From positions 2,335,247 to 2,399,246 of the forward strand of contig CM018605.1 in the NCBI GenBank assembly GCA_009192285.1: 64,000 nt of DNA. Direction: 5' to 3'. Shown piece by piece: positions 23,628 through 37,400 of the stretch. A program made the position numbers and the translations under genes. This DNA comes from Morchella semilibera. Lineage: Eukaryota; Ascomycota; Pezizomycetes; Pezizales; Morchellaceae. Within the stretch, counting starts at the first letter, position 1. Every line of letters starts with the position of its first letter. The notes under the pieces were generated by a model. The model had not been told where the DNA came from. It ran no database searches and saw only the letters and a list, made by a program, of their open reading frames with translations.

Positions 23628-24314
23628 TTAGTAGGTGTTGCCCTCTGGGGGCTGGTGGAGCTTCCGGTGGTTAGGATGGGCCATATGTCTACAATTGAAG
23701 AAAAGCGTGTCAGTTATGATTAGACGAAGGGAGGGACGAATAAGTCATACTCTCGAAGAGCTACAAGAATCTTTTCCATGGTGAAGTTTCTAGCCCACTG
23801 GCTGACACGTTGAAGCTTCGAAAGATCAACCTAGTTGTTTAACAAGGGTTAGAAGTGCGGCAGAACCTTGGTGGAGGGCCCTCAAAATATACCCTGCCAT
23901 CGTTCTGGTCAACTCCGGGGAGGTTTATCTTAGAGATAAAGTGGACGATGGGAGGTTGATCTGGGTAGGAATCACCGCAGTGGATCTTCAAGCTGTAGAT
24001 GCGGTTCTCGTGCGTACTCTAATTAAGGGTAAGCGGGTGATTTTTTTGACAATATGGACTTTTTGAGCCTCTAGAACTTGAAGGGAGGATTTGAGCAAGA
24101 CTCACATGGGGGGGGCCAAGAATCGTAGCGTTCCAGTTCGACATCATAACATCGTCTCCCTCGGCAAGGCCGTAGGAGCAGCCATCTGACATGGGAAAAC
24201 AATCAGCTTCGTTAGCTGTGTAGCGGGTAATAAGGACTCACCAGCTCCTAGACCTTTCTCGCCCTTCTCAAGCTCCTCGAGAAGACGGAAGTTCCTAGGG
24301 ACTTTTGCTGCCAT
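23628..24314 (-). CDS. MMS2: Ubiquitin-conjugating enzyme variant Mms2/Uev1
   Basis: Catalytically inactive E2 variant that pairs with Ubc13 to build Lys63-linked ubiquitin chains, for example on PCNA in error-free damage tolerance. Five exons (minus strand) 24314-24242, 24185-24106, 24018-23893, 23830-23751 and 23688-23628 give 139 aa, the normal family length. It begins MAAKVPRNFRLLEELEKGEKG, nearly identical to yeast Mms2, then NWNATILGPPHSTHENRIYSL, YPDQPPIVHFISKINLPGV and a C-terminal QPPEGNTY. No cysteine occupies the E2 active-site region after SKINLPGV, as expected for a UEV. All four introns (56-87 nt) have GT-AG borders. No single exon is long enough to stand out, so the gene is easily missed. 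Confidence 0.95.
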
Positions 24315-24838
24315 GTTTGTAGTTTGCGTTATAAGTTCTGTAAAAGAAATGGCTAGGGTATAAAACAATGTAATGTAGTATGATCAGAACTGATCAGAGC
24401 AGTTGAAGTCAGAGGTGTGGATTATGTGAGGTGGGGTTGCTCTGCAGCGGTTGGCTCCTAGTCGCGAGGGGAATCGCGGGGCGCTCTGTTTCGACTCAGA
24501 CCACGCTTTACTCAAGGGGGTTCTGTGTAATACAAAGGGGTTAGCGTTTTTGGCTGTGCCCTGGTGACGTAATAATAATTTTCCGAAGTTTCAAACGAGT
24601 GACTATACATGACCCAACTGATTAAAGTTGATCGGTCTGCGAGACTACATCATACATGTATGCTTGCATGTGTATCTACTCTACATTGACTTTTAAGTAA
24701 GCCTAGCAACTATGCCCAGCACACGAAGTATGTACTCTAGTTAGCTTCGAGAAGAAGATAGTCGGGCATTTACCTCCTTTCTTAGCAGAAGAACTGAACC
24801 CACCTAGGACCACTACAGCTAGATGTACTTTAGGTGTA

Positions 24839-24904
24839 GGGGTAAGTGAGAAGACACCCTTAATTCACGCAACTTTGGCAGAGTGGTGTCTTCTCACTTA
24901 CCCC
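24839..24904. repeat. Perfect 20-bp inverted repeat (hairpin)
   Basis: Left arm 24839-24858 (GGGGTAAGTGAGAAGACACC) is the exact reverse complement of right arm 24885-24904, with a 26-base loop. The flanks (about 24826-24838 and 24905-24918) continue as an imperfect stem, so the total arm is about 33 bases. Could be a foldback element or the source of a small-RNA hairpin. Confidence 0.9.
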
Positions 24905-25552
24905 TTATACGCCCAAAGTGCGTACATGCATATATGCTGTATACCGTATGTATATGCATAAATCTAATAGAGTTAACATACGTTTGCGTGTAGTATACAG
25001 TATAAAAACTAATCGAAATCACTACAATCGGGCTACAAATTTATTAATGAGTACCACATTAAACCGGCATTGTAGGAAGAATTCGTATCCTCACTACATC
25101 CGAATTAAATCTATAGCACAATGAAAGGAATATCGTATCCTTTTTTCGTACTGTGGTTGTTTTGAGGCAGCAGCAAAACTATTTATACTACGAACAAGCA
25201 TATTGCGGTCAAAGATAGCCGTCACTCAGGAGATATCTAGTCTAGTATAAGTGCTTTTATGATTTCTCTTGATATCTTCATCCCAAAAACGATTGTGCAT
25301 CGATCCAGCTCTTCAAGGTGGAATCGTAAGAACTTCTTAAATTGAAAGACATGCATGGAAGCCTGCAAAACTATTCTTCTAAAAACTATGTTGTTGATAA
25401 TAGAAGGCTCATTGCTATAGTTAAGTCTGGTCAACTCTAATTATTATTCTAATCTATTCTACTCTTCCAATTGTCTTTTTGCGGCTGACCGTTAATCTTC
25501 CGGGCCCTTATATAATTATCCGCGGAATATGGTTAGCCTCATCATGACCATA

Positions 25553-25605
25553 GTCTCCCAGGCTGTTGTTTTGGAGAATCAACCACCACAGGCTAGGCAC
25601 GAGAC
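25553..25605. mobile_element. Possible very short TA-flanked inverted-repeat element
   Basis: The 53-base segment begins GTCTC and ends GAGAC and is bordered by TA on both sides. Its ends resemble those of the 22717-22804 element (GTCTCGT-type termini). The inner arms match only loosely, so this may be chance. Confidence 0.3.
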
Positions 25606-25896
25606 TAGGAGACAGCAAGTCCTAACGGGCTATGATATAGGCATAGTGGTATAAGAGTCAAATGATTGAATAGAGTTAATTGGACTTAGTATTCGGTAGA
25701 ATGAAATGTGGCACGTGGTATGGAATCGTCAATGGCACAGTCACTCAGCCTCGCCACAGTAGGACCAGGGATAATAACTACACGAGCTGCCGCTCCAACA
25801 TTCTATTACCGCTCTAAAAGAACGCGACACAGGATGCAATTCTCCACCCAATACTAGTAATAACAGGGACAACAAATAATTCATTCTTCCTCCAAG

Positions 25897-28800
25897 ATGC
25901 CGGAAGTTTACACTGAACTGACCGCTCCCACTGCCGTCTCACACTCGCTCACCATACATTTCACCTCAGCGACAGCCGAAAACCTAGTCGTCGCACGAAC
26001 TTCGCTTCTCCAGATCTTTTGCACGACCACACATGAGACCGAGCTTCCATCTAGTAATGGGGTATCCCCCTCTGACCCAGCTAACAAAGAGAAGGAGGGG
26101 GGAACTGATCGCCGGACTCTTGACGCGGATGAGGAAGGAACTTTCGCGGCAGACATAGCCTTGCAAAGGTCGCAGGTCCAAACGGTCACGAAGCTTGTCC
26201 TGGTCGCAGAATACAACCTCAGCGGCTCAGTAACAGGAATGCAGAGGGTTAAACTCCTCGCATCAAAATCGGGTGGAGAAGCGCTATTGTTGTCGTTTAA
26301 GGATGCGAAGCTCTCGCTGCTGGAGTGGGACCCATCAACAAATGCGGTGACGACAATCAGCTTGCATTACTATGAAAGGGAGGAGTTTTGGCCATCTGTA
26401 GTTCCGGAAGGATTATCTACAACACTTGTGGCAGATCCAGGGAGTCGCTGCGCGGCGCTCAATTTTGCGGGGGACATGATCGCAATCCTACCATTTCGGC
26501 AACGGGAAGACGAAGACCTATCGTTAGGAAATGTGGATGGAGGCGGGCATGATCTACACATGATAGAGGGTGAAGATGATGATTGGGACCCTTCAGCCCC
26601 GGATAAGAAACCCGATGACGGGCTTGACAGTGAGATGGCCGGAACTACAGATAAAACAAAAGAAGACACCATGGCTGCGAAGCTGGTCGCTGCGGATAGA
26701 CCATATCACCCATCCTTTGTACTCCCAGTATCTCGACTCGACGATGCGATTTCGCATGTCATATCACTCACGTTTTTACACGAATATCGTGGGCCCACCT
26801 TTGGAATACTATATTCGCCTCGTCGAACATGGGCTGGCCTACTGGCGGCAGAGGAGAGAAAAGATACAATCTCATATATCGTCATTACACTCGATCTAGA
26901 ACAGCGGGCCTCTACCCCCATTCTCAGTGTCTCGGGGCTCCCATACGATATCTTTAAGGTAGTGGCTTTGGCTCCACCAATTGGAGGAAGTTTACTAGTT
27001 GGAGGCAACGAAATTATCCACCTCGACCAAGCTGGTAAGACAACTGGAGTGGCGGTAAATCCATACACTAAGAGAAGCACCACTTTTGCCGGTCTCGCGG
27101 ACCAAAGCGATCTATGTTTGGAGCTAGAGGGAAGCTCGGTGGTCGAACTTGAAGGTGAAAATGGTGACATTTTGCTCATTACGAAGAAGGGGGAGGCTGC
27201 TATCATCGAGTTTAAAACCGACGGGCGCAACGTCAGCGGCGTGAAGATCACTCGTCTTGCAAACCATCCTACCTCCCTTGTTGGCGGTCGGGTTTCTACT
27301 CTCGTCGCACTTGGATCCCGCCGCCTCTTTGTGGGCTGCGCAGAAGGTGATGCGCGTCTCCTCAAGTGGAAGCGAAAAGGCGAGAAGAAAAAACCTGGGG
27401 AGAGCCTAAAGGAAGAGGTCGCTGAGAACGAAGATGAAGAAGATGTATACAAGATGTTAGAAGATATGGATGATGACCTTTATGGTGGTGGCGGTTCTAC
27501 TTATAAAAAGACGGAGCGAAAGGATGGCGAGATGAAGCCAATGGGAGAGTACATCTTTTCAACCCACGACCGCCTTCTTAACCTTGGTCCCTTCCGAGAT
27601 ATCGTCCTGGGACGTCCCACATTCATCCCAGAGTCAGTCTCTCGTCAGGTTGGTGTTACGCCCGAATTGGAACTCGTTACTACTGCTGGCCCCATCAATA
27701 CACCCGAGGACGCCGGAGTCAGTGTGCTACGTAAATCTATTGCGCCTACCGTTGTAGGTAAACTTGATTTCCCTTCTTGTCAGGCACTTTGGACTGTACG
27801 GGCTCGGTCGGGGAAGACCGCAGCCAATTCTGCATTAGCAGGCCTAACAAGCACCGAGGATCAAGGCGGAGCAGAGGAAGAATTCGATGGGTTCTTGTTC
27901 GTAAGCAAGAGCGAGGAAAGCCAAGTGTTTAGGGTTGGCGATACATTTGAAGAGGTCCGAGGGACAGACTTTGAGAGTGATGGAGAGACTATCGAAGTTG
28001 GGGTTGTTGGAGGTGGAATGAGGGTTGTCCAGGTTGTGAGCGAACACGTTCGTGTTTATGACTGTGATTTGCAACTGGCGCAGATCATACCTATGTTCAT
28101 TGAAGATACCGGAGAAGAGGGTCCAAACGTGGTGAGGGCGAGGGTATATGATCCATACGTGCTCTTGGTTAGAATTGACGGGAGTGTAGTGATCTATAGA
28201 GTTCACAAAGGGAATTTGGAACTTGTTGAAGAGGATAGGGGCGATAGACTGAAATCAAGCAAGTATTCTTCGGGGTGCATCTACGCTGCAAGGAAAGGCG
28301 AATTTCATCCAGTAGCGGAGGTATTGAAGGAAAGTGGAGAGAAAGAGAAACCCGGGGAGCAGGAGCAGGAAACAGAATATGTTTTATTCCTTATCACTTT
28401 CGAGGGATGCTTGCAGGTTTGTATCATTTTCCAGAGTTGAGTGGAAGCTACTGACCCTTATCAGATCTATAGTCTTGAAAACTTAGCCGAACCTATATTT
28501 GTGGCTGAAGGATTCAGTTCTCTTCCACCATTATTAAGGGCTGATGACACCATTGAACAAACAACCTCTCATTCCCATCGGGAGAAAAATGTCAAAGAGA
28601 ATATCGTCGAAATACTAGTGGCCGATCTAGGGGACCAAGTCGCGAAGGAGCCGTTCATGATTGTAACAAACCCGACCTTAACTAATACTCCGTGATATCC
28701 AACTAACAAACCTCAGGTCCGAAGTGCACGAGATGATTTGACATTCTACAAACCATTCGTATGCCCTGGCACTAACGAAAAAAAACCTACTCTACGATTC

Positions 28801-30572
28801 TCGAAGTCTCACAATCCTCACCTCGCACTACCTATTAACCCTATGAAACTATCCTCATCAAAAACTACCTTTCGCCCCCTCGTCTCCATCCAGAACCTGG
28901 CAGGGTATACTTGCGTGTTCCTCCCCGGTGCAGACCCATCTTTTGTATTAAAGACAAGTAAGAGTGTACCGCACGTGCATCGCCTGGCCGGGAACGCAGT
29001 GCGGAGTTTGGCAGCATTCCATTCCTCGGGTGCGGATAGAGGGTTTGTGTATGTTGACGACTCCGGGATCGTGCGTGTTTCACTCATGCCAACAGAGTTC
29101 AACTTTGATGGGAATTGGGGCGCGAGAAAAGTTGCTATAGGTGAAGCCGTACAGGCCTTAAGCTACTTCCCACCTATGGGCGTATATGTTGTGAGCACTA
29201 CACAATTGGTACCTTTTGACCTGGCAGAAGACGATGGGAGTATCGCGAAGGATGATACAACCTTACAGCCTGAAGTAGAAAGCGGTGCGATCAAGATCTT
29301 GTCCCCATTGAATTGGAGTGTGGTTGACCAGTAAGTCCCCGGCCCGACACCAAATGTTTTATTGTCTAAGCGATCATTGACATGGCCTAGGTTTAAATTC
29401 GCACACAACGAAATTGCGTTGGTAGTGAAGACGATCGAGATGGAAATCTCGGAGCACACAAAGGAGCGAAAACAGCTTGTTGCTGTGGGCACAGGTATAT
29501 TTAAAGGGGAAGATCATTCCGCAAGAGGCGGAATTTACGTCTTTGAGATAATTGAGGTTGTCCCGGAACCTGGAAAGCCAGAGACGAATTGCAAGTTGAA
29601 ACTTGTGTGTCGTGAGGAAGTAAAGGGCACTGTATCTGCTATCTGTGGGGTCAATGGCTATCTACTTGCCGCACAGGGTCAAAAGGTATTATAGCCCCCT
29701 TTAGATGCGTTATTTTATAGTTAACATTTATAGATAATGGTACGGGGTTTGAAAGAAGACCAGTCTCTCCTTCCAGTGGCATTCATGGACATGAGCATGT
29801 ATGTTACTGTCGCAAAGAATCTCGACGGCATGATACTATTTGGAGACTTTATGAAGAGCATCTGGTTCACCGGGTTTTCTGAGGAGCCGTATAAGATGAC
29901 GCTGTTTGGAAAAGATACACAGACACTCGAGGTTGTTGCCGCCGACTTTTTGCCCGATGGCAATAAGCTATATTTTGTGGTTGCCGACGCAGACAGCAAC
30001 ATTCATGTTCTACAATACGATCCTGAGCGTATGTCTCCCTGCTTTCCTTTCAGATAACAGTGATGCTAACCGTATTAGACCCTAAATCCCTCGCAGGTCA
30101 ACGTTTAATTCGCCGCGCCGACTTCTTTGCCGGCCACGAAGTCAAGACCCTCACGATGCTCCCACGGTCTCGCCTAGTCTCTTCAAACCTTGACTTTGAT
30201 GCAATGGACACCACCACAGATACACCGGAGGAATTCCTTGTCCTAGCCGGGACTCTTACCGGCTCTCTCGCGATGATAACCACACTCCCAGAAACCAGCT
30301 ACCGTCGACTCAACATCGTGCAGGGCCAAATCGTAAGTGGTGAAGAGCACACCGCAGGATTGAACCCTCGAGGCTACAGAGCCGTCGCCAGTAGCGGAGC
30401 CGCAGGTGTCGGGGGCGATCTCTTGAGAGGGGTATTGGATGGTGCCTTGGTTCGTAGGTGGATTGGCTTCGGGGAGGGCAGGAAATCCGAGATTGCGAGC
30501 AAAGCTGGGAACGATATTCAGGGCATCAGGGAGGACCTGAAAGGGCTTGAGGGGGCGTTATTGTATTTGTAA
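25897..30572 (+). CDS. CFT1: Cleavage and polyadenylation factor subunit Cft1 (CPSF160)
   Basis: Large beta-propeller scaffold of the pre-mRNA 3'-end cleavage and polyadenylation complex in the nucleus, related to DDB1. Exons 25897-28416, 28465-28662, 28717-29330, 29391-29685, 29734-30028 and 30079-30572 give 1471 aa, slightly longer than typical. The N terminus ([34 protein letters not shown]) is diagnostic. Acidic insertions lie around residues 215-250 and 500-530. The middle part has [18 protein letters not shown] across intron 1. The C-terminal CPSF_A domain includes [49 protein letters not shown] and [16 protein letters not shown]. All borders are GT-AG and keep frame. The 1.6-kb spacer upstream also carries the MMS2 promoter. 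Confidence 0.96.
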
Positions 30573-32836
30573 AGCAGTGCTGGATCCTATTTTTTAGGTG
30601 TTTGGATTCTATAGTTTAGACATGATATCAGTAGCGCAGGGTACGAGTTATAATATCTTCAGAGATTTAGCACGAAACGCACTGTACCAGTCGGTGGTAA
30701 TTATTCGTTGGTCTGTTCTAGGCGATAATTCTTATAGTGTGAAGTTTGGAACGATCTTTTCTTGCGACTATATACGCCCAGTATCTCTCTCTACCTTTCA
30801 AAAGAGACTAGTGGTCTCTGCTAACCTACGACACTCCTGTGGAAATTTTGAGGTTTGTAGTGGGGCCCGGGGCCATACTTCCGGTCAACTTTCCTTCTCA
30901 TCTCCTTTCCCTACGATCTATATGTGTGTACTGGCTGAGAGAAGCAAATCCCTAGATCGAGGCCTGTTTTGGGGGGTTCACAGCAACACCCTAACCCGAG
31001 GGTGCTTTCAAACAGTAATGATGAGACCGTAAACCACTGGAAGCACGCCTGGTAGGAGCGGGGCAAAGCGGGACAGGGACGCACATGTAGGGGGTAGGCA
31101 GATTTACAGGAAATAGACGTTTGCGAATGGTTCTTCTCGGACCAGTTATTCCAATTACCCAATTTCAAAGCCAAAGACTTCTGCAATCACGGTACTTAGA
31201 GAGTGCTAAGCCCTCCAGCGCGTCAGAGAATCCTCAAGTCCTGTTTGGCTGGGCGAATCGAATAGGCCACCGCAGTCTGATGAGTATTATGGGAACACAG
31301 CATAAAGGTCTGCAGTTCTTAATTAATGGGGACCCAGTGTTCCAACCCCAACCCACCTCATCTAGTTTGAGGTAGATTGGGTATTCACGCAAACCGCACG
31401 GTGGTGTAATGTAGGTAGTACACCTTAATCGATCACACAGCCCAGCGTAGCCGTTATATAACTATCACCTAACCCAGTAGACCATTCATCCATGCTCGAC
31501 TCTTAGTCAGATATATATTCCCCCAATATGGGGGTGCCTGATAAACTTAACCTCTATATGTTACTCTACTAGCAAATTTACTGACAGCAACGTGCGTTTG
31601 CGTTCCTCCCAAGCAGAACCACGTGTATCTAATAAGTTTGCCTAGTGCTGACCACCCGGGAGCATTGATCTCGTTCAAAAGAAGGGAGGGTATCTGCAGG
31701 CTTAGCAGCGGCTACCGTAGCTGGGTAGACTACCAAGAGACGTCAAGCTCTCACTCAAGTACATGTACGTGGAATGGATGGGACGAAATGGTACATGCCA
31801 AGGTCTGTAATATATACTCTAATCAGCGGATATATTTGCGACTCGACTCGGCGGGCGCGTGATCATTGACCATCTGTATCTACGGGTGAGATGGGGCTTT
31901 TTATTAGGATGTTTACACAGTGTAGCCATAAGTAGAGCCTAAGTAACTAAAGAGTGGAGAAGTAGGAATGCACTAAAGCAGTTACAGGGCTACCGGCTCT
32001 CCCCAAGCCCTCAAAGGGAGTAGAACTAAATTAAATAACGTCCCGCACTTACTGGTGTGAGGTAGCATGACTTGAGATAATGGAATTTAGAAAGTGCATG
32101 CCTTCACCGGCGGTACCACTAGAATTACAAGCAGGATTTTCAAAGTGCATAAAGAGGGGTGCAGGTTATATATTTATTTTTAGCTGTGTATTTATACAAA
32201 TGTAGCTATATAGGCTATCTGGTAAATGCTGTATGTAAATTACTAATACGTGATCATGATTAATCTAAATCCGAAGTACTTACATGCACTGCATCGCGAG
32301 GCTCGAAGTTAGCGTCCTCCTAATGACTAAACGGAACGAGTGATACCTTATGATGAGATCCACGACTTATCCAATATATAAACACAAACACACACCAAGA
32401 AAGACCCTCAATTAAAACTAGATTATCCTCAGACATGATACTCTGGATATAGGGCTGTAACTGCATGTGGAGTATCTGCGTCTCACTGTGCGTGCCGTCA
32501 CGTGAAGAGAAACATCACACACCCCATTGAACCAACAATTAATGTGCTTTTCTGCGTCTCTAGCGCAGCCTTGGCATATTATCCACTCTTATGCGTGAGG
32601 ATTTCAAAACCTTTGTAAGGTCAGATACCTGGACCACGGAGATTAATTACCCAGAGGTGACATGGTCCCCGCTTCGGCAAGCGAGATCCGGAGATCTTCG
32701 GTATGCCCCACTATGAAGAGAGGGTACATATATAAATGCACAATTTCCCCTCTTCTCGTATTGATTGATATCTTTCCTTCTATGCAACAGCAGTCTTTAA
32801 TTCCAATCGATATATCCTTTCTCTATATAAACCGAA
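30573..32836. other. Gene-free spacer between CFT1 and the MetE-like gene
   Basis: Short frames on both strands have no recognisable domain. One TACATGTA is at 31760-31767. AT-rich DNA around 32165-32280 and the promoter of the next gene fill the right part. No RNA gene or transposon was recognised. Confidence 0.45.
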
Positions 32837-34447
32837 ATGAGCTTTAAGTTGAACCCCCCGTTCCGTGCTGAGCATTTGGGCTCTCTTCTTAGGCCTGAAG
32901 AGCTGTTAAAGGCGCGGTTGGCCTTTGAGGGGAAGGAGATCTCGCCGGAAGAGCTTAAGACGGTTGAGGATAAAGCCATCGACGAGGTTGTGAAGCTACA
33001 GAAGGAGGTAGGATTGAAGGGGATCTCGGATGGAGAGTATAGGTTAGTTATTAGTTACTGCGTTTATATTGATATTGATCAGGAGTATAAGCTGATGAGA
33101 TGTTATATAGACGTCACATGTTTTTCGATGGTTTCTTTGACCACCTGGAAGGGTTTACTTGTTGGTACTCCGTTTATACTAAGAACCGGAAAGGAAATAC
33201 TGACTGTAGTGTAGTTGTTCCAGAACCACCGAAAGACATCTTCAAGGTAGATATTTTCGCAAAGTTGGCTCTATATTCGAGCTAATACAAATACCTCCTC
33301 TTAGATGTACGTCCCAGACGTCAAAGCCTTCCTCCTTAGAGAGGCGAAATCCGTCTCTACGACGCTCTGCACCGGAAAAATAAAGTACGTAATTACGCTC
33401 TTGATGCCCTTTACGAGCTAAAATCCGTAACAGGCATGTCAAATCTGGATACCTTCCTCAATTCGAGGCCCTCAAAACCCTCGTCGAGCCCTCGGAGGTC
33501 AAAAACATCAAACTGACCCTCGCAGCCCCAGAGTGGTACCACTTGCGTCATGGTATTTACCCCCCAGAAACACTAGTCTAAGTTAGATGTAGATAGTAAC
33601 AGCTCAAAGGCGAACACGCATACGACAAATCGGTCTACGCTAATAGCGAGGAGTATTTCAACGACATCGCCGCCGCATACCGCACAGAGCTGGAGATCCT
33701 CTATGAGGCAGGTTGCAGGAATATTCAGTTTGACGACCCGCTGCTAGCGTACTTTTGCGCGCAGCCAATGCTAGAGGGGATGAAGGCTGAGGGTGAGGAC
33801 CCTGAAGCACTGTTTGATGTAGGTTCTTATATACCATCCCTTAATTGATTCGTAGTCAAAGGGATGTACTGATGGGTTGTGGTTGAGTAGAGCTATATCA
33901 GGCTGTACAACAACTGCCTCAGAGATCGCGCGACGAAGCTGCCGGATATGACAGTTGGTCTGCACTTGTGCCGTGGAAACTTTAGGAATAGCATACACTT
34001 CTCAGAGGGCGGGTATGATCTAGTTGCTACCAAGCTCTTCAATGAAATCAATGTGGATGTGTACTATCTCGAGTATGATACCGAGGTATACTACCAACCC
34101 CAGCCTCCATCCCCGCCATACCGACACTAACCTCCCAACAGCGTGCAGGAACATTTGAGCCCCTGAAGGAACTCCCTACAAACAAGACTGTCGTACTGGG
34201 CCTGATCACGAGCAAGTTCCCACAGCTCGAGGATCTCGAAGAGCTGAAGCAGAGGGTCTACACCGCAGCGGAGACAATGGCGGCTGGAAAGTCGGGGAGT
34301 AAGGAGGAGGCACTCCAGAGAATATGTGTGAGTCCACAGTGTGGGTTTGCAAGCCATATGGAGGGTAACTTGGTCACGAGAGATGACATGAAGAAGAAGT
34401 TGCAGCTAGTGGTGGGGCTAGCGAAGAGTATTTGGCCAGATGCGTAG
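32837..34447 (+). CDS. MetE-like (cobalamin-independent methionine synthase C-terminal domain) methyltransferase
   Basis: Single-domain member of the UROD/MetE-like superfamily, related to bacterial YxjG-type proteins. It probably transfers a methyl group to a thiol, but the substrate is not known. Eight exons (32837-33042, 33111-33160, 33215-33246, 33305-33384, 33434-33552, 33610-33818, 33891-34085, 34142-34447) give 398 aa, about half of full-length MetE. Zinc ligands are in place: H-x-C in GLHLCRGN (about residues 256-258), a Glu in YYLEYD (about 290) and a Cys in SPQCGFAS (about 362). The start MSFKLNPPFRAEHLGSLLRP matches the family. Exons 2 and 3 are only 50 and 32 nt, but every junction keeps frame. 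The FT/VPEPP junction (33160/33215) is the least certain. Confidence 0.9.
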
Positions 34448-37400
34448 ATAGTGAAACAGTGGTTGATTGTGTAGATTTATAAGGGGATAACCTGTGCTGT
34501 TTGAATATATAGTGCTCTGTTCTATGAAGTTCTAAGCTGCTCTTGGATAGTAGGCCAGAAATGAGGCCGTGAAGAATTTCTGCCAGTTCATTTTGTGAGA
34601 AACCCGCAGAGCAAACAGGTCGGGAGGGAGCCGGCATTAAAGAAACATATACATAAAATCGCCATCCACAATTCAATTCCCATCAGTACATCCAACATCC
34701 AATGGGTCTCCGCCTATTGTCTGCAGAGAACCATGGCTAGATGATAACACCTATAGGCCCCGCAAACAATATTCTTTGCGTCAGGGGCCGGCCCGGGCGG
34801 TAAAACGGAATTCACTCTCTCCCCACCTCTAAGGACAGCTATTATGATATTAAGATGTCCGGCTAGAAATCTTTTGGCTATATTCGGACCATCAGTATCT
34901 ATAATCGAGGCCTCAGCATCAACGATATGGAAGACCCCCGTGACAAGACTACATAGAAAACATACAACGACCCAGTTAACAGCAGAACTGCTTACCTAGA
35001 CCATAGATGGTTTATCTTGGAGCACGCCTGCTAGAGTGATTATAAGTTAATTCGGATTAAGGGCTCATGGCTCAATTAGACGACTTGAGCTTTGATTCTA
35101 CGATAGTGGTCAACTCACAGCGCAACCATGTCTAGTACAGTAATAGCAGGATATCGGCTCTACTTAATTGAAAATGCGGCTCTGCTTAGGGACGCCGCAG
35201 TAGGTCTGGTGAGTATGGGAAGTCTATGCCAAATCTGCAGCTCTGTGCCGTGCAGTCTTTGTCTAAGCACTTCTATTACAAGCAGAGCTAACCCCTCCAT
35301 TTGAAGTACCACATTTCCCAAGAGAGTATTTGCGATACTGTAGTGAATATAGGAGAGACATTTGAAGGTAGTGGAAAAGGGTGATGATCTGTGCCATGTT
35401 TGTACATCATATAGCTGTCTCAAATGATGCCTGTAGAATCAACAAGATCCCAGGGACCACCCCAACCCGAAGATGGGGCCGGGGGGATGACCCGGGGGCC
35501 GGGAGCAGACCGATCCCTTTTCTTCGAAACGCAAAGGGAAAACAGCTCACCTATACTACATGTAGTTTCGGTTCAAACGCACATATTGTATATATAGGGC
35601 CGCGTCTAGTACGTACATGTAGCTCTACGTGATTTTGAGTTCCTCCTCAACAAATATGTTTATATACCTTTGAGCAACTCCCTAGGGCGCGTTTCTAAAT
35701 TACGCAAATTGGAGTTCCCGAACAATCTAAAATCTCGAACCAAACAGTCATAACTCCTGACCAGAAAACTACAATTCAGCCCAGGACCATGATCCGGCGA
35801 CTTGCAAACTAAATGAGCACCTAACATACTCTGTGCTCCCTCCTAGTTTGTGTGTGTGTGAGGGTTATACCTGTATGTATATAATTATACCACCCGCTAC
35901 AGCGCGGTAGGCCGGTCACAAAAACTCGATACGTGAGGAAGCTGGCGCCAAAACCGCGCATAAACCTTAATCCTTCACCAAAGCCTCAATAACTTACAAT
36001 ACTTTCCCGTCTGTTCCTTTAGCCATCTCCTAAATTCAATTAATCCAATTGATAGGTTATTAATACTAGGTAGTAGGACAAGCTTAAGACATGTAGGCGT
36101 TCCTTGCATGGGTAATTACCACACAGGGAACGTTTAACCTGCCCTGTAACTGGACATTCCTGCAATTTAAGGCAAAGTAGCGAACGGGGTCGGGGAGAAT
36201 TTTCTTTCATTAGTACTCTATAGATGGTTATTATAGAGCGCTACTTTAGGAGTCTGGGGGACGTTAACGAACAGCAAAAGCTAGAGGTAAAACCTAGCGA
36301 GTGATATTCCATGAATATGAATCGGGCTCCGTTCGTTGGCCGTTTCTTTTCGCGGTGTGGCTAGTCTGTCGTAGTCCTATCACTGCATACTCTTTCTTGT
36401 TTCCTACCGGTATGTTGAACACATGCATGTAAGTATAGTTAGCTCCCCAGAGGTCCGTCCCACCGAGGTAGCCTTTACGATAGTTCCCTGAGATATATCT
36501 TATCACCACCACACTTGAAGTCCGCATAACTGCTCATATATAACCCAACGTGGTCATCATAATTACCTCTTGGTATTGTGGTTTCCTTGACTTCAATGGC
36601 CTTACTTTACTCTATGAACTCTAAGTCCTTCCCGGGGATAGGTAGGCAGACTGGGCGGCCTTTAGCACTGTAGACAAAGTATCCAGGAATGATTTCGGCC
36701 ATCGGGACGCTTGATCCAGGGCTGTCACGTTGAAACACCTTCACAAGGCTGTAGTGCCTCTATGATCCGTTACCTATAAGACATTTTCAGCTGATGCTAC
36801 ACATGCGACACCACCACAGCAAACCCCCCACACATACCGTTGCAGACAAATGCTTGTCTGGTTCACTCTAATCTGTTTGATAAATACCCAGCACGCTGGT
36901 CCAGTTCGGTCCTGGACAGTGAGATCTACAGCCCTTCGGCTATCATCGGGCCCCTACACTCATCAGCCTCTCTCGGTGCGCGTTTAGAAGGGCAGATCAC
37001 AGTCCATCACTCCCAGATCTGGCTTGTAATGTAAGCGAGACTTGCTCACTCATACTCTGGAGTAGCCGCCTTGTGTGTAAGATTTCTTTTTCTTTGATAG
37101 CGCTTGTGGGCAGGGCATGCATGTCTCACGTGAAGTGAGACTTGTGCAACACTGCCACTGCCACTGCCGGTACTTGATTGTACCCCACAAATGTTAATCG
37201 ATCTGATACTAATAATAGGTATGGAGGAGAGCTACATGAATGTACTTACTTAGGTAGTCTAGCAAACATTGCACGGGCAGCTGCTGTAGAGAGCTTTGTC
37301 GTCGCTCCTCACTCCATATCTGGGAGGAGCCACCGCCCAGACTGTCCATAACATAAACAGAAACAAACAGGAACCTAAACGAGAGATAAAAGCGCTCTCT

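Larger units (their letters stand above)
24315..25896. other. Divergent spacer between MMS2 and CFT1
   Basis: Contains both promoters, a perfect-arm hairpin (24839-24904), a possible small TA-flanked element at 25553-25605 (starts GTCTC, ends GAGAC) and one TACATGTA at 24653-24660. No gene is recognised. Confidence 0.5.
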
